A stretch of DNA of 64,000 nucleotides from NCBI RefSeq assembly GCF_020497125.1, contig NC_059073.1:17195225-17259224 (forward strand). Reading direction: 5' to 3'. Source of the DNA: Mauremys mutica (taxonomy: Eukaryota > Chordata > Testudines > Geoemydidae). Below, in pieces: positions 19,203-30,926 of the stretch. A model generated the notes under the pieces. That model made no database searches. It was not told the origin of the DNA and worked only from the letters and a program-made list of their open reading frames with translations. Every line of letters begins with the position of its first letter. Position 1 is the stretch's first letter. Made by a program: the position numbers and the translations under genes.

Positions 19203-21130
19203 CATAGTACTCTAGTTAGGGCCTCACCAGTGCTGAGCAGAGTGTGACAATTATCTCCTGTGGCTTATATATAATACTCTTGTTAATACACCCCAGAATC
19301 ATATTAGCTTGTTTGGCAATTGCATCACATTGATGACTCAAGTTCAGTTTGTGGTCCCCTAAGGCCCCAAGACCCTTGTCAGCAGTACCACATCGCCAGT
19401 TAGTCCCCATTTTGCAGTTGTCCATTTTATTTTTCCTTCCTATGTGAAGTACTTTGCACTTGTCTTTTTTGAATTTCATCTTGTTGAATTCAGACCAAGT
19501 CTCTAGTTTGTCAAGGTTATTTTGAATTTCAAACCTGTCCTCCAAAGTGCTTGCAACCCCTCCCATCTTGGTGTCATCTGCACATTTTATAAGGGTACTC
19601 ACTGCTCTAAGTCATTGTCTAAGTCATTAATGAAAATATTGAATAGTAACAGACACAAGACTGACCCCGCGGGATCACACTAGATATACCCTCCCAATCT
19701 GAGACCAAACCATTGATAACTACTCTTTGAGTATGATCTTTCAACCAGTTGTGCACCCACCTTATAGTATTTCATCTAGACCATATTTCCCTAGTTTGCT
19801 TATAAGAATGTCATACAGAACTCTGACAAAAGCCTTACTAAAATCAAGTTATATCATATCTATTGCTTCCCCCCATCCACTAGGTCAGTAATCCTATCAA
19901 AGAAGGAAATTAAGTTGGGGTGGCATGATTTATTCTTGAGAAATCCATGCTGACTATTCCTTATAATCCTATTGTCTTCCAGGTGCTTACACAGTGATTG
20001 GTTAATAATTTGCTGCAGTATCTTTCCAGGTATTGAATTTATGCTGACTGGTCTATAAATTTCCAGGCCCTCCGTGTTCCACTTTTTAAAGGCAGGTACT
20101 ATGTTTGTCCTTCTCCAATCTTCTGAGACCTCTCCTGTCCTCTAGGAGTTTTCAAAGAAAATTGCTAACTGCTCCAATATTGCTTCACCTGGTTCATTAA
20201 GTGCCCTAGGATGAATTTCACCAGGACCTGCTGACCTGAATGCATCTAGCTTATCTAAATATTCTTTAACCTGTTCTTTCCCTGTTTAGGCTTGTGTTCC
20301 TTTCCCTGGTTGTCAATATTAATTGTGTTGAGTATCTGGTCATAATCAACCTTTTTAGCAAAGACTGATGCAAAATAGGCATTAAGCACCTCAGCTTTCT
20401 TGATGTCACCAGTTATTAGCTCACCTTCCCAGTTAAGTAGAGGACCTACCCTTTCCTTCATCTTTCTCTTGCTCCTAGTGTATTTAAAGAACTGTCTTGT
20501 TGCCTTTTATGTCACTTGCCAAGTGTAAATCATTTTGTGTCTTACTCTTTCTTATTTAGTCACTACATACTTGAGCTGTTCTGCACTCCTCCTTATAAAC
20601 TTTACCATGTTTCCACTTTGTGTAGGATTGATTGGAGCCATATTGGCCTCTTACTATTCTTCCTATCTTTCCTTTGCATCAGAATAGTTTGCAGTTGTGT
20701 CTTTAATAGTATCTCACTGAGGAACTGCTAAGTCTCCTGAACTCCTTTTTCCCTTAGATGTCCTTCCCATGGGACATACCTACCAATTCTCTGAGTTTGT
20801 TGAAGTCAGCTTTTTTGAAGTCCATTATCCTTATTCTGCTGTTCTCACTCCTTCCTTTCCTTAGAATCATGAAATCTATCATATCAAGATCACTGTCACC
20901 CAAATTGCCTTTTACCTTCAGATTCATTATCAATTCCTCTCTGCTGGTCAGAATCAAGTCTAAAATACCTGTCCTGGTTACTTCCTCCACTTTCTGGAAC
21001 AAAAAAGATGTCCCTGATACATTCCAAGAACTTTTTGGAGATTGTGTGTTTTGCTGTATTACTTTTCCATCAGATATCTGGGTAGTTAATGTCCCCCATT
21101 GCTACCACATCCTGTGTTTTGCTGGACTTT

Positions 21131-23170
21131 AGTCCCTTGAAACTCTAATGACCAACTGCACACACTGAGTCAGGTTTGCTTTCTTTCCTGACATGCTCTA
21201 GGTTTTATTCCTGTTAGTCCTACATCTCAGAAAGAGAACCCTGGGTCTCTCACTTGCCTGGTCTATGCACCATCCACATTTCCTCTTCATAGTGTTAGAC
21301 AAATGTGATAGCAGTTAAATGTGCACTGTTAGTTCATGCACAGCCAAAGGCATGATTTTACAAAGATTGCTGATAAAAAAGGGATTCCAGGATCTACCAT
21401 ACTTTTTGAAATTTGTCCCAGGAACATTAGCAGCTACCTGGAATGGAGATGGACAGAAGGGACATAACTCACCTCTCTATCCTGGAGAACAGCACTTCAC
21501 AAAAGCATTTGCACAGGGTAAGATCCAACATCCTAATGTGGGCTTTGAACCTAGGCCTTCCATGCTTGGAGTTGGTGCTTCTAACATCTACGCCTTGGCA
21601 CTAAGTTCTGATTAGTTAACATTTTTTTCGATGTGGATTTTTATTACATAAAAAGTGGAGTTGCAGCGACTTAAAATGCAAAAGTTACATTCGTATCCTC
21701 TCCAAAGTGCACCGATTCCATAGTTTATGTATATGACAACTGCACACCTGCCACTATTAGAGTTTGAAATGCAGCCTGTAAATAGTCCTATATATGCACA
21801 TATATTTAGAAGTTAAATAAAAATATCCCTTCCCATGGTCTTCCTTCCTCCAGTTAAATCACCTGTGAGCAACTTACTCTTTTCCCCTGTTTACTCAGCA
21901 CATGAAAGAATATATTAGGTTTTCTGTACAGTTTAAAGATGTGCTCCCAGTCTTATTAAACTCATCCATTTAGTCCCCTGTGCCATAACTGTCACCTCTG
22001 TAATTTAAAGGAAAAGAGAATTAAGAAACTTATTTACAATCTTTTTCCAAAATGGATGTGCCTCCACATGTCTGTGCACCTCCATTACTTTTCATAAGAG
22101 TTTTCAATACTGTGGTTGTCTAAAGCTAAATATTATGTGAATGGCATGTAAAAACCACATCCATTTCAATGGGGTATTTCATATCACGAGTCACTCTGTT
22201 AATGGAGTTTGTGAGGCCATTATTATGGCCTGTAATTTAGGGACCATTCTGTAATCCCTTATTTATATGACTGGTCTTTATTCACGAGTCATGCAATTAA
22301 CTTCATTAAAACTAGTAATATGAATAAGGATCACTCCCATGAGTAAGGTTGTGCAGTACTGGGTCGTATATTGAGCAAGTCAAACCATTTGTATTTAATT
22401 TCTTCATAAGCATCCTGGTAGCATATGTAAATCTCAGATTTATCATGCTAAGTAATTGGTCAATTATGTAAATGACTATATAAACCTGACACTGTTGATT
22501 TACACAATGCTGAGAAATCATGGGCCCAGTTCTGCCACATACTCACACACAAGTAGACCAATTGAAGTATTATTATTATTTAAGTGGTGTATATAAGCAA
22601 ATTGCTGTGCAAATCACAAGTGCCAAAAGTTTACTAGGACTGAATCCTGCAAAGTTACTCAAGTGCATATACATTTGCAGGATGAGAGCCCAGCTGTGTA
22701 GACTGGATAATTATATCATCTTCCATATTTTGTTCATTTCATAGTATTATTATTTCATGGAGTGAACTTGCTATGCAAATTCCTGTATGCTTGTTTAATT
22801 ATAACACCTCACAAACATTTTTAAACCAAACACAAAAGACTAAATTCAGGCTTGGTGCAACTCCACTGACTTATTGGCATTACACAGGGTTTTGATTTGG
22901 TCCGAGGTAGGTCCTGTTGACTACACTTGTCCTTGTGCTTTTTGTAATCCTCCTTTGCCTTTTCAAGGTATCCTTTCACCTCTTCTTAGATATGTTGTAC
23001 TAGGTCTGATGCAGATAGGTTGGGGGAGGATATAGGTAGTTGTGGGTGAAATTGGGGGTGGTACCTATATTGATAAAGTAGGGGCTGTGTCCTGTGGATA
23101 TGTGGTCTGCATTTCATATAAGAAGTTGTCATACAGTAACAGTGGAGATCTGTCATCCTGGTGATAGTTG
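21131..23170. other. No gene; possible conserved non-coding block
   Basis: No gene is supported. About 22130-22510 is complex, matches nothing else here, and is rich in homeodomain-type words (taattggtcaattatg, gccattattatggcctgtaa). It could be a conserved non-coding element. The rest is AT-rich with no repeat I can name. Confidence 0.4.
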
Positions 23171-23178
23171 GTGTAGCA

Positions 23179-23502
23179 CAGGAGTCGGCAACCTTTGGCA
23201 CGCAGCTCGCCAGGGTAAGTAGCCTGGCGTGCCGGGCCAGTTTGTTTACCTACCGCGTCCGCAGGTTCGGCTGATCGTGGCTCTCACTGGCTGTGGTTCA
23301 CAGTCCCAGGCTGCTGGAAGTGGTGCAGGCCGAGGGATGTGCTCACTGCCACTTCCCGCTGCCCCCACCGGCCTGAAGCGGAGAACTGTGGCCAGTGGAA
23401 GCCACAATCGGCCGAACCTGCGGACATGGCAGGTAAACAAATCGGCCGGCCCACCAGGATGCTTACCCTGGCAAGCCGCATGCCAAAGGTTGCCAACTCC
23501 TG
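23179..23502. mobile_element. Palindromic hAT element, CGGCAACC ends
   Basis: The ends CAGGAGTCGGCAACCTTTGG and the inverse CCAAAGGTTGCCAACTCCTG enclose a nearly complete palindrome. The flanks gtgtagca (23171-23178) and gtgtagaa (23503-23510) are an 8-bp target duplication with one mismatch. The inner core, including gtttgtttacctaccgcgtc and cgcaggttcggc, is the same core as in the elements at 30968 and 45617, which have different ends. Non-autonomous; no transposase. Confidence 0.9.
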
Positions 23503-24722
23503 GTGTAGAAAATTAAATATTGTTCGAGGATCTATTTGATTCTTTCCATTTGTTTGTTCAACTGAGGATGGAATGCAGAGGACAGGTGTGCACGAATGCC
23601 TAATAAATGTAGGCCTTGTGCCAGAAGCGGGCAGTAAACTTTGGCCCCCTGTTGGAGGTGGGGTGTTCCAGAAAGCCATGAAGACGGACTATGTTGTTTA
23701 TCCAGGGCCAAGATGGGATGTCTAGAGTTTGGAGGAGCGCACAGGATTTCTGGCATGGTGTCTTGTTGCAGTCACACACCTCCCAAGAAGCTACAAAGGT
23801 CTGTATCATGAGGTGCATTTGGGGCTGCCAGAAGAAATAGGATGTTAATTGTCAGGTTTTATATTGCCCTGAGTGTCCAGCCAAGGTGGAGTTGTGGCCC
23901 AATTGAAGAACCACCACTCTTGCAGATCCTGCAGGAATGTAGATGTGGTCCCTTACAAACTTGATCCCCTCCTGGGTGTTGTATGGTTCTCAGTTGATAA
24001 TGGCCAACTCATTGGGTGGAATTCCGGAAACAAAGGCAGAGTGGATGAATGCAAGCTGGTCCTGGCAGCAAGTCGCTAGGAAAAAAATATGGGACTTGAA
24101 AATCTGGACTGGTTCCAGACTGGTACCACATGGGTTGGAGCCATATCTTTGGCACAAGGCTTTGTCCTTGCCATTTCTGGTTCTAGGGCAGTAAGTCAAG
24201 ATAAAGTTGAACTGGGAGAAGAATAGGGCTTGCTGGAGCTGTCGTTGGTTTACAACCTTGGCCCTGCACGGCTATTCCAGGTTCATATAATCAGTGAACA
24301 CTTGGACTGTGTGATGGACCCCTTCCAAGTAGTGTTGTCACTCTTCAAAGGCAGTCTTAATTGCGATGAGCTCCTTGTTTAAGATCTTATTGTTTGGCTC
24401 AGCAGGGGCAAGTTTCCTCAAGTAGTGAGCGATACTACAACCTATTTGCTTGGGTCCATGCCTTTGGAAGAGCACTGCCCAGATGGCCATAGTAGAGGTA
24501 TCTGCCACCACAACAAAAGCTTGCATTATGTCTGGGTGGGCCAATACTGGAGTGGTGGTGAAGGAAATCTTCAGCTGCTCAAATGTGTGCAGGGTCTCAG
24601 GTGACTAATAGAACAGGGCACTTTTCTGGAACAGGACAGTGAGGAGCTCAACTTGTTCTGAAACATTCAAAATTAACCTCCAATAAAAGTTTGCAAAGCC
24701 TAAAAAATGTTGGATCATGGGC
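23503..24722 (-). pseudogene. Decayed Gypsy pol fragment (RT end, RNase H, integrase)
   Basis: Read on the minus strand from the right: near 24560-24720 an RT connection segment with FLGFANFYWRL; at 24338-24544 RNase H with FVVVADTS, IAHYLRKLAPAE and NKELIAIKTAFEE; near 23990-24199 CPRTRNGKDKAL; at 23532-23756 integrase with PKFTARFW-like sequence (in another frame), SSAFHPQLNKQMERIK. This is a Ty3/Gypsy pol of the Sushi/Tf2-like type, different from the Mag-like element at 9168. It has many stops and frameshifts and no LTRs that I can pair. A hAT element abuts its integrase end. It is a fossil with no function implied. Confidence 0.85.
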
Positions 24723-25211
24723 AGCCAGACTTAGTAGTCCGAGCCAAAGTCTGCAGTCATGAGACAGGTGTCAAGAATCAGCTGAGTCACGATACCAGGA
24801 GGTCAGAATCTGGATACAAACTGGAGATCAGACCAGCTGGGAACCAGAGTCAGGCCAGGTCAGGATTCCAGAGATCAGAGGCAGGAGACAAACAGGAGCT
24901 CAGGAACCACAAGTCAGATGCTATGAGTCAAGCTGGGTCAGGATGTCAGGAAATCAAGCTGGGAGAGCAAGAGCAGAATAGAGCCTAGTTGTTCAAACAA
25001 CTTCCAGTGCCTGCTGCTGGCTTAAGTAAAGCCAGTGGGTCAAACAGATGCTGTGTGACTCCACCACTTGGACCTCTCAGGCACAGCCTCACAATGGGGT
25101 TGGCCATTATGGCTCCCAGGTAAGCAATTATCAGCAGATTGCCAGGTGGAGAGTGGGTGTATTGCTGCTCCAATGAACCCTGTGGGCCCTGGTTGGAAAC
25201 CCTGGTCTCAT
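24723..25211 (+). repeat. Purine-rich LTR-like repeat
   Basis: Repeated gtcagg/ggagacaaacaggagc words are followed by caacttccagtgcctgctgctggcttaag. It resembles 2100-2560 in layout. It lies next to the Gypsy pol fragment and could be part of its LTR or an unrelated element. It ends at ggtctcatgaca, where CR1 begins. Boundaries are approximate. Confidence 0.35.
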
Positions 25212-26530
25212 GACAATTTACATTTAGCTGTATTAAAATGCATATTGTTTGCTTGTGCCCAATTTACCAAGAGATCCAGATCGCCCTCAATCAGTGACCC
25301 ATCCTCTTCGTTATTTACCACTCCCCCAGTGTTTGGGTCACCTGCAAACTTTATCAGTGACGATGTTTATGTTTTCTTCCAGGTCATTTATAAAAATGTC
25401 AAACAGCATAGGGCCAAGAACTGATCCCTGCGGGGCCCCCACTTGAAACCCATCACTTGACAATGATTCCCTGATTGCAGCAACATTTTGAGATCTCTCA
25501 ATTAGCCAGTTTTTAATCCAATTAATGTGTGCCATGTTCATTTTATATCTTTCTAATGTTTTAACCAAGATGTCACATGGTACCAGGTCAAACGACTTAC
25601 AGAATTCACATCAATACTATTACTTTTACCAACCAAACTTGTAACCTATCAAAAAAAACATTGTTAGTTTGACAGGATCTATTTTTCATAAACTCATACT
25701 GATTTGCATTAATTACACTACTCTTATTTAATCCTATATTAATTGAGTCCTGTATCAGCTGCTCCATTATCTTGCCCAGGATCAACGTCAGGCTAACAGG
25801 CCTATAATTACCTGGGTCATCCCATTGGCTGTTTTTTAAAAAATTGGCACAACATAGGCTTTTTTTCAGTCTTCTGGAACTTCCCCAGTGCTCCAGGACT
25901 TGTTGAAAAATCAACATTAATGGACCAGCAAGCTCCTCAGCCAGCTTTTATAACCCTCTTGGAGGCAAGGTATATGGACCTATGATTTAAAAATGTTTAA
26001 CTTTAGTAGCTGCTTTCCAACATCCTCCAGAGATACTAGTGGACTGGAAAGAGTTATCACCATATGATGAGACTATATCATCTGTTTTACCCCACAAATA
26101 CAAGCCAGAAATATTTATTGAACACTTCTGCCTTTTCTGTAATATTATTGATAATTCTCCATCTACTAATGGACCAGTGCCATTGTCAGGATTCTTTTTG
26201 TTCCTAATGTATTTATAAAACTCTTATTGCCCTTAAATCCACTGGCCATAGATTTCCCCTTGTGTCCCATTGCTGGCCTTATCAATTTTTTACAGATCCT
26301 AACTTCTGTTTTATATCAACTACTATCAATGGCCCCTTTCTTCCTTTTGTTATATATGACTTTTTTTTTAGCTGCCTTCACTTCCCTTCTAAACCAGGTT
26401 TGTTCTTTAACTTGTACAGCCTTCTTTGATTGTGGCTTTTTGGGCATCCAGTCAGGTGTTCTTAAATGATTCCCAATGATCTTTCACTATTAAATGATCA
26501 ACTATTCAATTTATTTTCTGTTTTTTTCTC
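25212..26530 (-). mobile_element. CR1 LINE fragment, RT region
   Basis: On the minus strand, 25606-25917 encodes WDDPGNYRPVSLTLILGK and 25338-25568 encodes INWIKNWL and [11 protein letters not shown] with FINDL. These are successive CR1 reverse-transcriptase motifs. The upstream half, 26000-26530, encodes the region before RT in broken frames. It is 3' truncated on its left side, since no CR1 tail is present, which is unusual for a simple LINE insertion and implies later deletion or replacement. Confidence 0.85.
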
Positions 26531-28054
26531 TTTATCTCAGCTATCCAGTTAATTACTGAACAGTTACAGATTAATGAGTGCCACTAAATATAAAGTTGCC
26601 ATGTATACAAATTACTGAGACAGAAGAAAAGAGAAAATATTTTAATTAGCCTAATTACTGAAAGCTGTGTAACAGGGGAAAAAACACAAGCAAGCAGCAA
26701 ATTTAAAATCTATAAAGAGGTAAATAAAGAAGTAGCATAGAACATGACAATAAACGTTGGTAGGTGTAACAATTAAAAGTACAAAATAAATGGCATTAAG
26801 ATGTTTCAGACTAAGGACTTTGGAGTGTGACGTTAATGTGCAGAAGGCAGTGCAGAAAATAAATAGGGAGTTATGGTGAAAATGTTCTCTTTTAATATTT
26901 TAGATTTCAGCATTCAAGAAACTGAAATGTAAGAGGACAGGAAAACTGACAAATAGATGTTTATTTAGCCTAATTGAAAGGTGATAAAGAATAAGGGAAA
27001 TAAATGTAATTGACATAAAATACTTTAGATGCAATCTTACCAAGATATTTTCTTTTCAGCTCAGTACAGATATATGAGAAAGAAGCATTTTTTCCCAGGA
27101 GTGATCTAGCAGTTGAAACCACTCTGCCAATAATCTGCTGGGTGAATTTGGGTAAATTGCGTCAGCTATATGTTATAGTTTCCCCAGCTATGAAATGAGG
27201 AAATAGGAGATGCTACTGCAAATAAATAATAGTAGTTACATCGGTGCAAACTATGCTTACTTAGGCAGATGTGAGGCACTGCCTAAAACAAAATTCAGGA
27301 AAAGAAATAAGTAGAAATAAAAAACAAAAAATCACTCACATTTCTGAATGAGCCAATCAACTAGAAAGAGCTCATACAGCAGACTGATAATTAGTCTTTA
27401 AAAAAGCCAGAATGACAATAATAACACATACATATTATAAGATTTTATTTATAAGATAACATGGCCTGAAAAGTTCCTAGCATTACAGATCATAGGTAGT
27501 TAAGGGTGAAAATAAAGCTCTTTAGAACTGGGTGTTCTTTAGGACACCTAGGACTAAATCATACATCATGCAAGTAGCAAATAAGGTAGACAAACAATGT
27601 ACCTTTTTACTACTCCAAAATTACTTCATCTAATCTTAAAGATATTTGGAGCGTTCGTGTATTTTTTTTAAAGTATTTCAACTTTCACCCAGTTTTTGAT
27701 TGCTCCCTTGCAAAGATTTACTTACAAGAATAGCCATTTTTAAATGATGTGAAGAAAAAAAGAATAGGATTTTATTTATTTATTTATTTAAGCTTTGTGG
27801 GGATTGTAGAGAATTTCAGCACATGCACTAGGTTTAAAGCGTGGAAAAGAAATGAAAGAAGAAAGGTGAAGGCCATAACTACAGCACTTATGGCAACAAG
27901 GGGCCCAATTCTGATGTCACATCAGTGTGAGTCCAAATGTGCATCTACAGTACACACTCTTCTCAGTGGTGTGTAGAGTACATATACTACACACTCCTGT
28001 AGCGCTGGTATGAATAGCACTGCTTCGGTTAGTAAAGACCTTCTTGACACTCTG
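26531..28054. other. No gene; AT-rich DNA
   Basis: No gene is supported. It is AT-rich. Around 27095-27215, words such as tttccccagctatgaaatgagg suggest an old MIR-like SINE in antisense. A (TTTA)n run lies near 27768-27792. Confidence 0.45.
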
Positions 28055-28058
28055 TGAT

Positions 28059-28241
28059 GGAGGAGGGATAGCTCAGTGGTTTGAGCATGGACCTGCTAAA
28101 TACAGAGTTGTGAGTTCAATCCTTGAGGGGACTACTTAGGAATCTGGGGCAAAAGATCTGTCTAGGGATTGGTCCTGGTTTGAGCAGGGGGTTGGACTAG
28201 ATGACCTCCTAAGGTCTCTTCTAACCCTCTGATATTCTATG
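28059..28241 (+). repeat. tRNA-derived SINE with CR1-like tail
   Basis: The head ggaggagggatagctcagtg plus gagttcaatcc gives the A- and B-box regions of a Pol III promoter. The tail, tttgagcagggggttggact and gatgacctcct...ctaaccctctgatattctatg, matches the end of the CR1 copy at 54590-54660. Tail sharing lets the CR1 reverse transcriptase copy the SINE. It corresponds to the turtle Cry I-type SINE as I recall it. This points to a cryptodire host. Confidence 0.88.
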
Positions 28242-28379
28242 TACCCTACAGAGCTGTCTACTTGCCCAAGCAGCACTTCCCTGTCTATACTGCTATTTTT
28301 AGCAGTGTTGTGTCTTGCTGCATGGGTCTTTCACCACTGCAGTGAAAGATTCCAGCAGCAGGTAAAGGTACTGGCAAGG

Positions 28380-29052
28380 TACTCCCCTTAGGAAGGAACA
28401 AGCAGTTGCACACATACCAAATGGGAAATGGCTGCCAAGGAAGGAGTACTGCAGAAATGGACGTGGGGGATTATACGCTAAATATGAGTCAACAATGTGA
28501 CACTGTTGCAAAAAAAGTGAACATCATTAGCAGGAGTGTTGTAAGCAAGACACAAGAAGTAATTCTTCCACTCTATTCCACGCTGATAAGGCCTCAACTG
28601 GAGTACTGTGTTCAGTTCTGGGTGCTACATTTCAGGAGAGATGTGGACAAATTGGAAAAAGTCCAAAGAAGAGCAACAAAAATGATTAAAGGTCTAGAAA
28701 ACATGACCTATGAGAGAAGATTGAAAAAAATGGGTTTGTTTAATCTGAAGAAGAGAAGACTGAGAGAGTACATGATAATGGTTTTCAAGTACATAAAATG
28801 TTTTTACAAGGAGGAGGGAGGCAAATTGTTCTCCTTAACCTCTGAGGATAGGAAAGAAGCAATGGGCTTAAATTGCAGCAAGGGCAGTTTAGATTGGACT
28901 TCCTAATGGTCAGGGTGGTTAGGCACTGGAATAAATTGCCTAGAGAGGTTGTGGAGATTTTTAAGAACAGGTTAGACAAACACCTGTGAGGAATGGTCTC
29001 TAGATAATACGTAGTCCTGCCATGAGTACAGGGGATTAGATGACCTCTAGAG
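28380..29052 (+). mobile_element. CR1 LINE 3' fragment
   Basis: An open frame at 28406-28906 carries [31 protein letters not shown] and [14 protein letters not shown], the C-terminal RT region of CR1. It ends with a 3' UTR (ggattagatgacctctagag) but no clean tail. It belongs to the same subfamily as 44512-45085 (shared cacatac.aaatgggaaatg). 5' truncated, with a frameshift at the C-terminus. Confidence 0.9.
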
Positions 29053-29215
29053 TATAGATGTAGCCCAAGGTGGTCTGGTGGTTCAGGACCAGGACTAAGA
29101 AGATCTGGTTTTAATTCCTGGTTCTGCCAATTGTTTCCTTGGGTGAATCACCTTATTTTTGTGTGCCTCAGTTCCCCATCTGTTATGGGATAATAGCACT
29201 TACTTGCATTACAAG
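29053..29215. repeat. MIR-like SINE fragment
   Basis: It contains ctggtggttcaggaccagga, ttttaattcctggttctgcc and gcctcagttccccatctg, the order of a MIR-type tRNA-derived SINE. It is old and diverged, with no flanking duplication. Confidence 0.55.
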
Positions 29216-29219
29216 GTGT

Positions 29220-30000
29220 GATGGTCCTCATTGGTTGGTGGAATAGTGTCACCTAGTGGTCAGAGCTTAGGCATGTGACTTGCAGGGGGGTTGTTGGTAG
29301 TGGAGCCCGGGCTCTCCCTCTCCACTGGGCTCTGATCCAGGACCCTTTGAGGGCTACCAGTGGTCTGACAGCCAGGGGCGCTTAAGGCTGCCCTCCCTGG
29401 GCCATTTTCTACCACCACCCTGCACTTATAGCAAAGTCATTGTCTGAGTTAGCATGGTGTGAAGGGTGTCTTCTCACCACAAAGCACCTTCTGGCAGCTG
29501 TGTGTAGCATGGTAGCTTCCTCTCTCTTGGGCAGCAATGGCCTCCTCCTACAGTGAGGCCTATCCTCCTGGGCCAGATCAGTCCTAAGGCTGTCCCCTGC
29601 TGAGGTAGCCCAAACCAAACAAAGGGAATTAACAAAACCTGGAGTTTGTATGAGACAGAGAGGGGAATGCTTCCCTCTCGGGCTGTCTCTGTAGCAGGTC
29701 CTCCCTTCCCTCAAGGAGAGACCTTAGGGCAGTTGTCTTAGGGAGAGATTCTGCCTTTCCCTCAGGTCTTCTCTGCCAGAGATGCCAGTAGCAGGTCTGC
29801 TCTCTTCCCTCATCTGCCACCAAGTGAACGGCACCCCTGGCAGGAGTGTGGCAGGGCAGGGCTGGCTGGGCCCAGAGCAGTTTCTTAAACCTCTTGTTGC
29901 CTAGTGTGGGGTTTGTACACCACATCACACAGGGTGTTGTGAAGATACATTTATTAATCTTTGTGTGGTGCTCAGATACGATGGCAAATGAGGCCATATA
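29220..30000 (+). repeat. GC-rich LTR-like repeat, copy 3
   Basis: It shares gagcccgggctctccctctc...ccactgggctctgatcc with copies at 2960 and 4110. It also shares ggtagccc...aacaaagggaattaacaaaa and gtggggtttgtac with the copy at 40190. The overlap of these pieces suggests one family about 750 bases long. Its open frames have no domain. LTR identity is an inference. Confidence 0.4.
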
Positions 30001-30926
30001 AGTACCATGGTAGTTCTACATCAGATCCAAAGTTACACCCACTGATTTATTAAAGCAATGGTTCTCAATGGGGGTACGCAGAGATCTTCCCGGGCATACA
30101 TCAACTCATCTAGATATTTGCCTCATTTTACAACAGGCTACATAAAAAGCACTAGCAAAGTCAGCACAAACTAAATTTCATACAGACAATGACTTGTTTA
30201 TACTGCTCGATATACTATATGCTGAAATGTAAGTACAATATTTATATTCCAGCTGATTAATAATTATAAGGTTAAAAATGAGAAAGGAAGCAATTTTTCA
30301 GTAACAGCGAGCTGTGACATTTTGTATTTTTATGTCTGATTTTGTAAGCAAGTTGTTTTTAAGTGAGGTGAAATCTTGGGGTACACAAGACAAATTAGAC
30401 TCTTGAAAGGGGTACAGTAGTCTGAAAAGCATGAGAAGCAGTGTATTAAAGTATCTGTAGTACCCAGGAGAGACTGGAATTTGGGCCAGGTTTTTTTCTC
30501 AGTTGCATGTCTGGAGTGACTCCATCAAAGTAAACAGTGAATCTGTAATTACTTCTGTACAAATGAGATTAAAAAACAACCCTGCTTGTCCTCTTTGATC
30601 TTACAATGATTTCATGAGTGAGGCAGAACAGTGATAGACCTGGGTCCTAGTGGCTGCAATACGAGAGCCGCTGGGCGAGGCAGAGGGTTGGGCGGGGGAA
30701 GGGAGGGAGCAAGGAGATGTCCATTGAATTATTTCATGGCTTTCTACCACTGTCTCTTCAGATAGGAACCTAGGGAACAGTGGATATTCTGCTTAATGGT
30801 CTAGTCCTCTCCCTTTTTATCCAGTTCCATCACCGTTTTTGTTCTTTCTCCTCAATTCTGCTACTGTCATGATCCCCGTGCCAATACCCTTTTCACAGCA
30901 ACTCCCTACACTCCCTTCTAAACAAA
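30001..30926. other. No gene recognised
   Basis: No gene is seen. It is AT-rich on the left with a purine-rich patch near 30660-30715. A short part near 30060-30440 (ttctcaatgggggtacgcag ... ggtacagtag ... agaagca) may be an old hAT-type remnant. Confidence 0.4.

Larger units (their letters stand above)
18460..21130 (-). mobile_element. Long decayed CR1 LINE with nested insertions
   Basis: The 3' tail is at the left (tagaatcatagaaatgtag). Moving right on the minus strand, 19216-19602 encodes an RT segment with ADDTKMGG, DKCKVLHIGRKNK and an ALVRP ending. 20255-20461 encodes the [12 protein letters not shown] region before RT. 20754-21002 encodes the end of the AP endonuclease domain ([25 protein letters not shown]). 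It would have driven target-primed reverse transcription but is dead, with many stops and shifts. It is interrupted by two younger repeats at 18561-18679 and 19069-19202. It is one of the longest CR1 copies here but still 5' truncated. Confidence 0.88.

Noticed and set aside
28059..28140. tRNA gene
   Set aside because: It has A- and B-box-like parts but no cloverleaf acceptor stem, and is the head of a SINE with a CR1-like tail.
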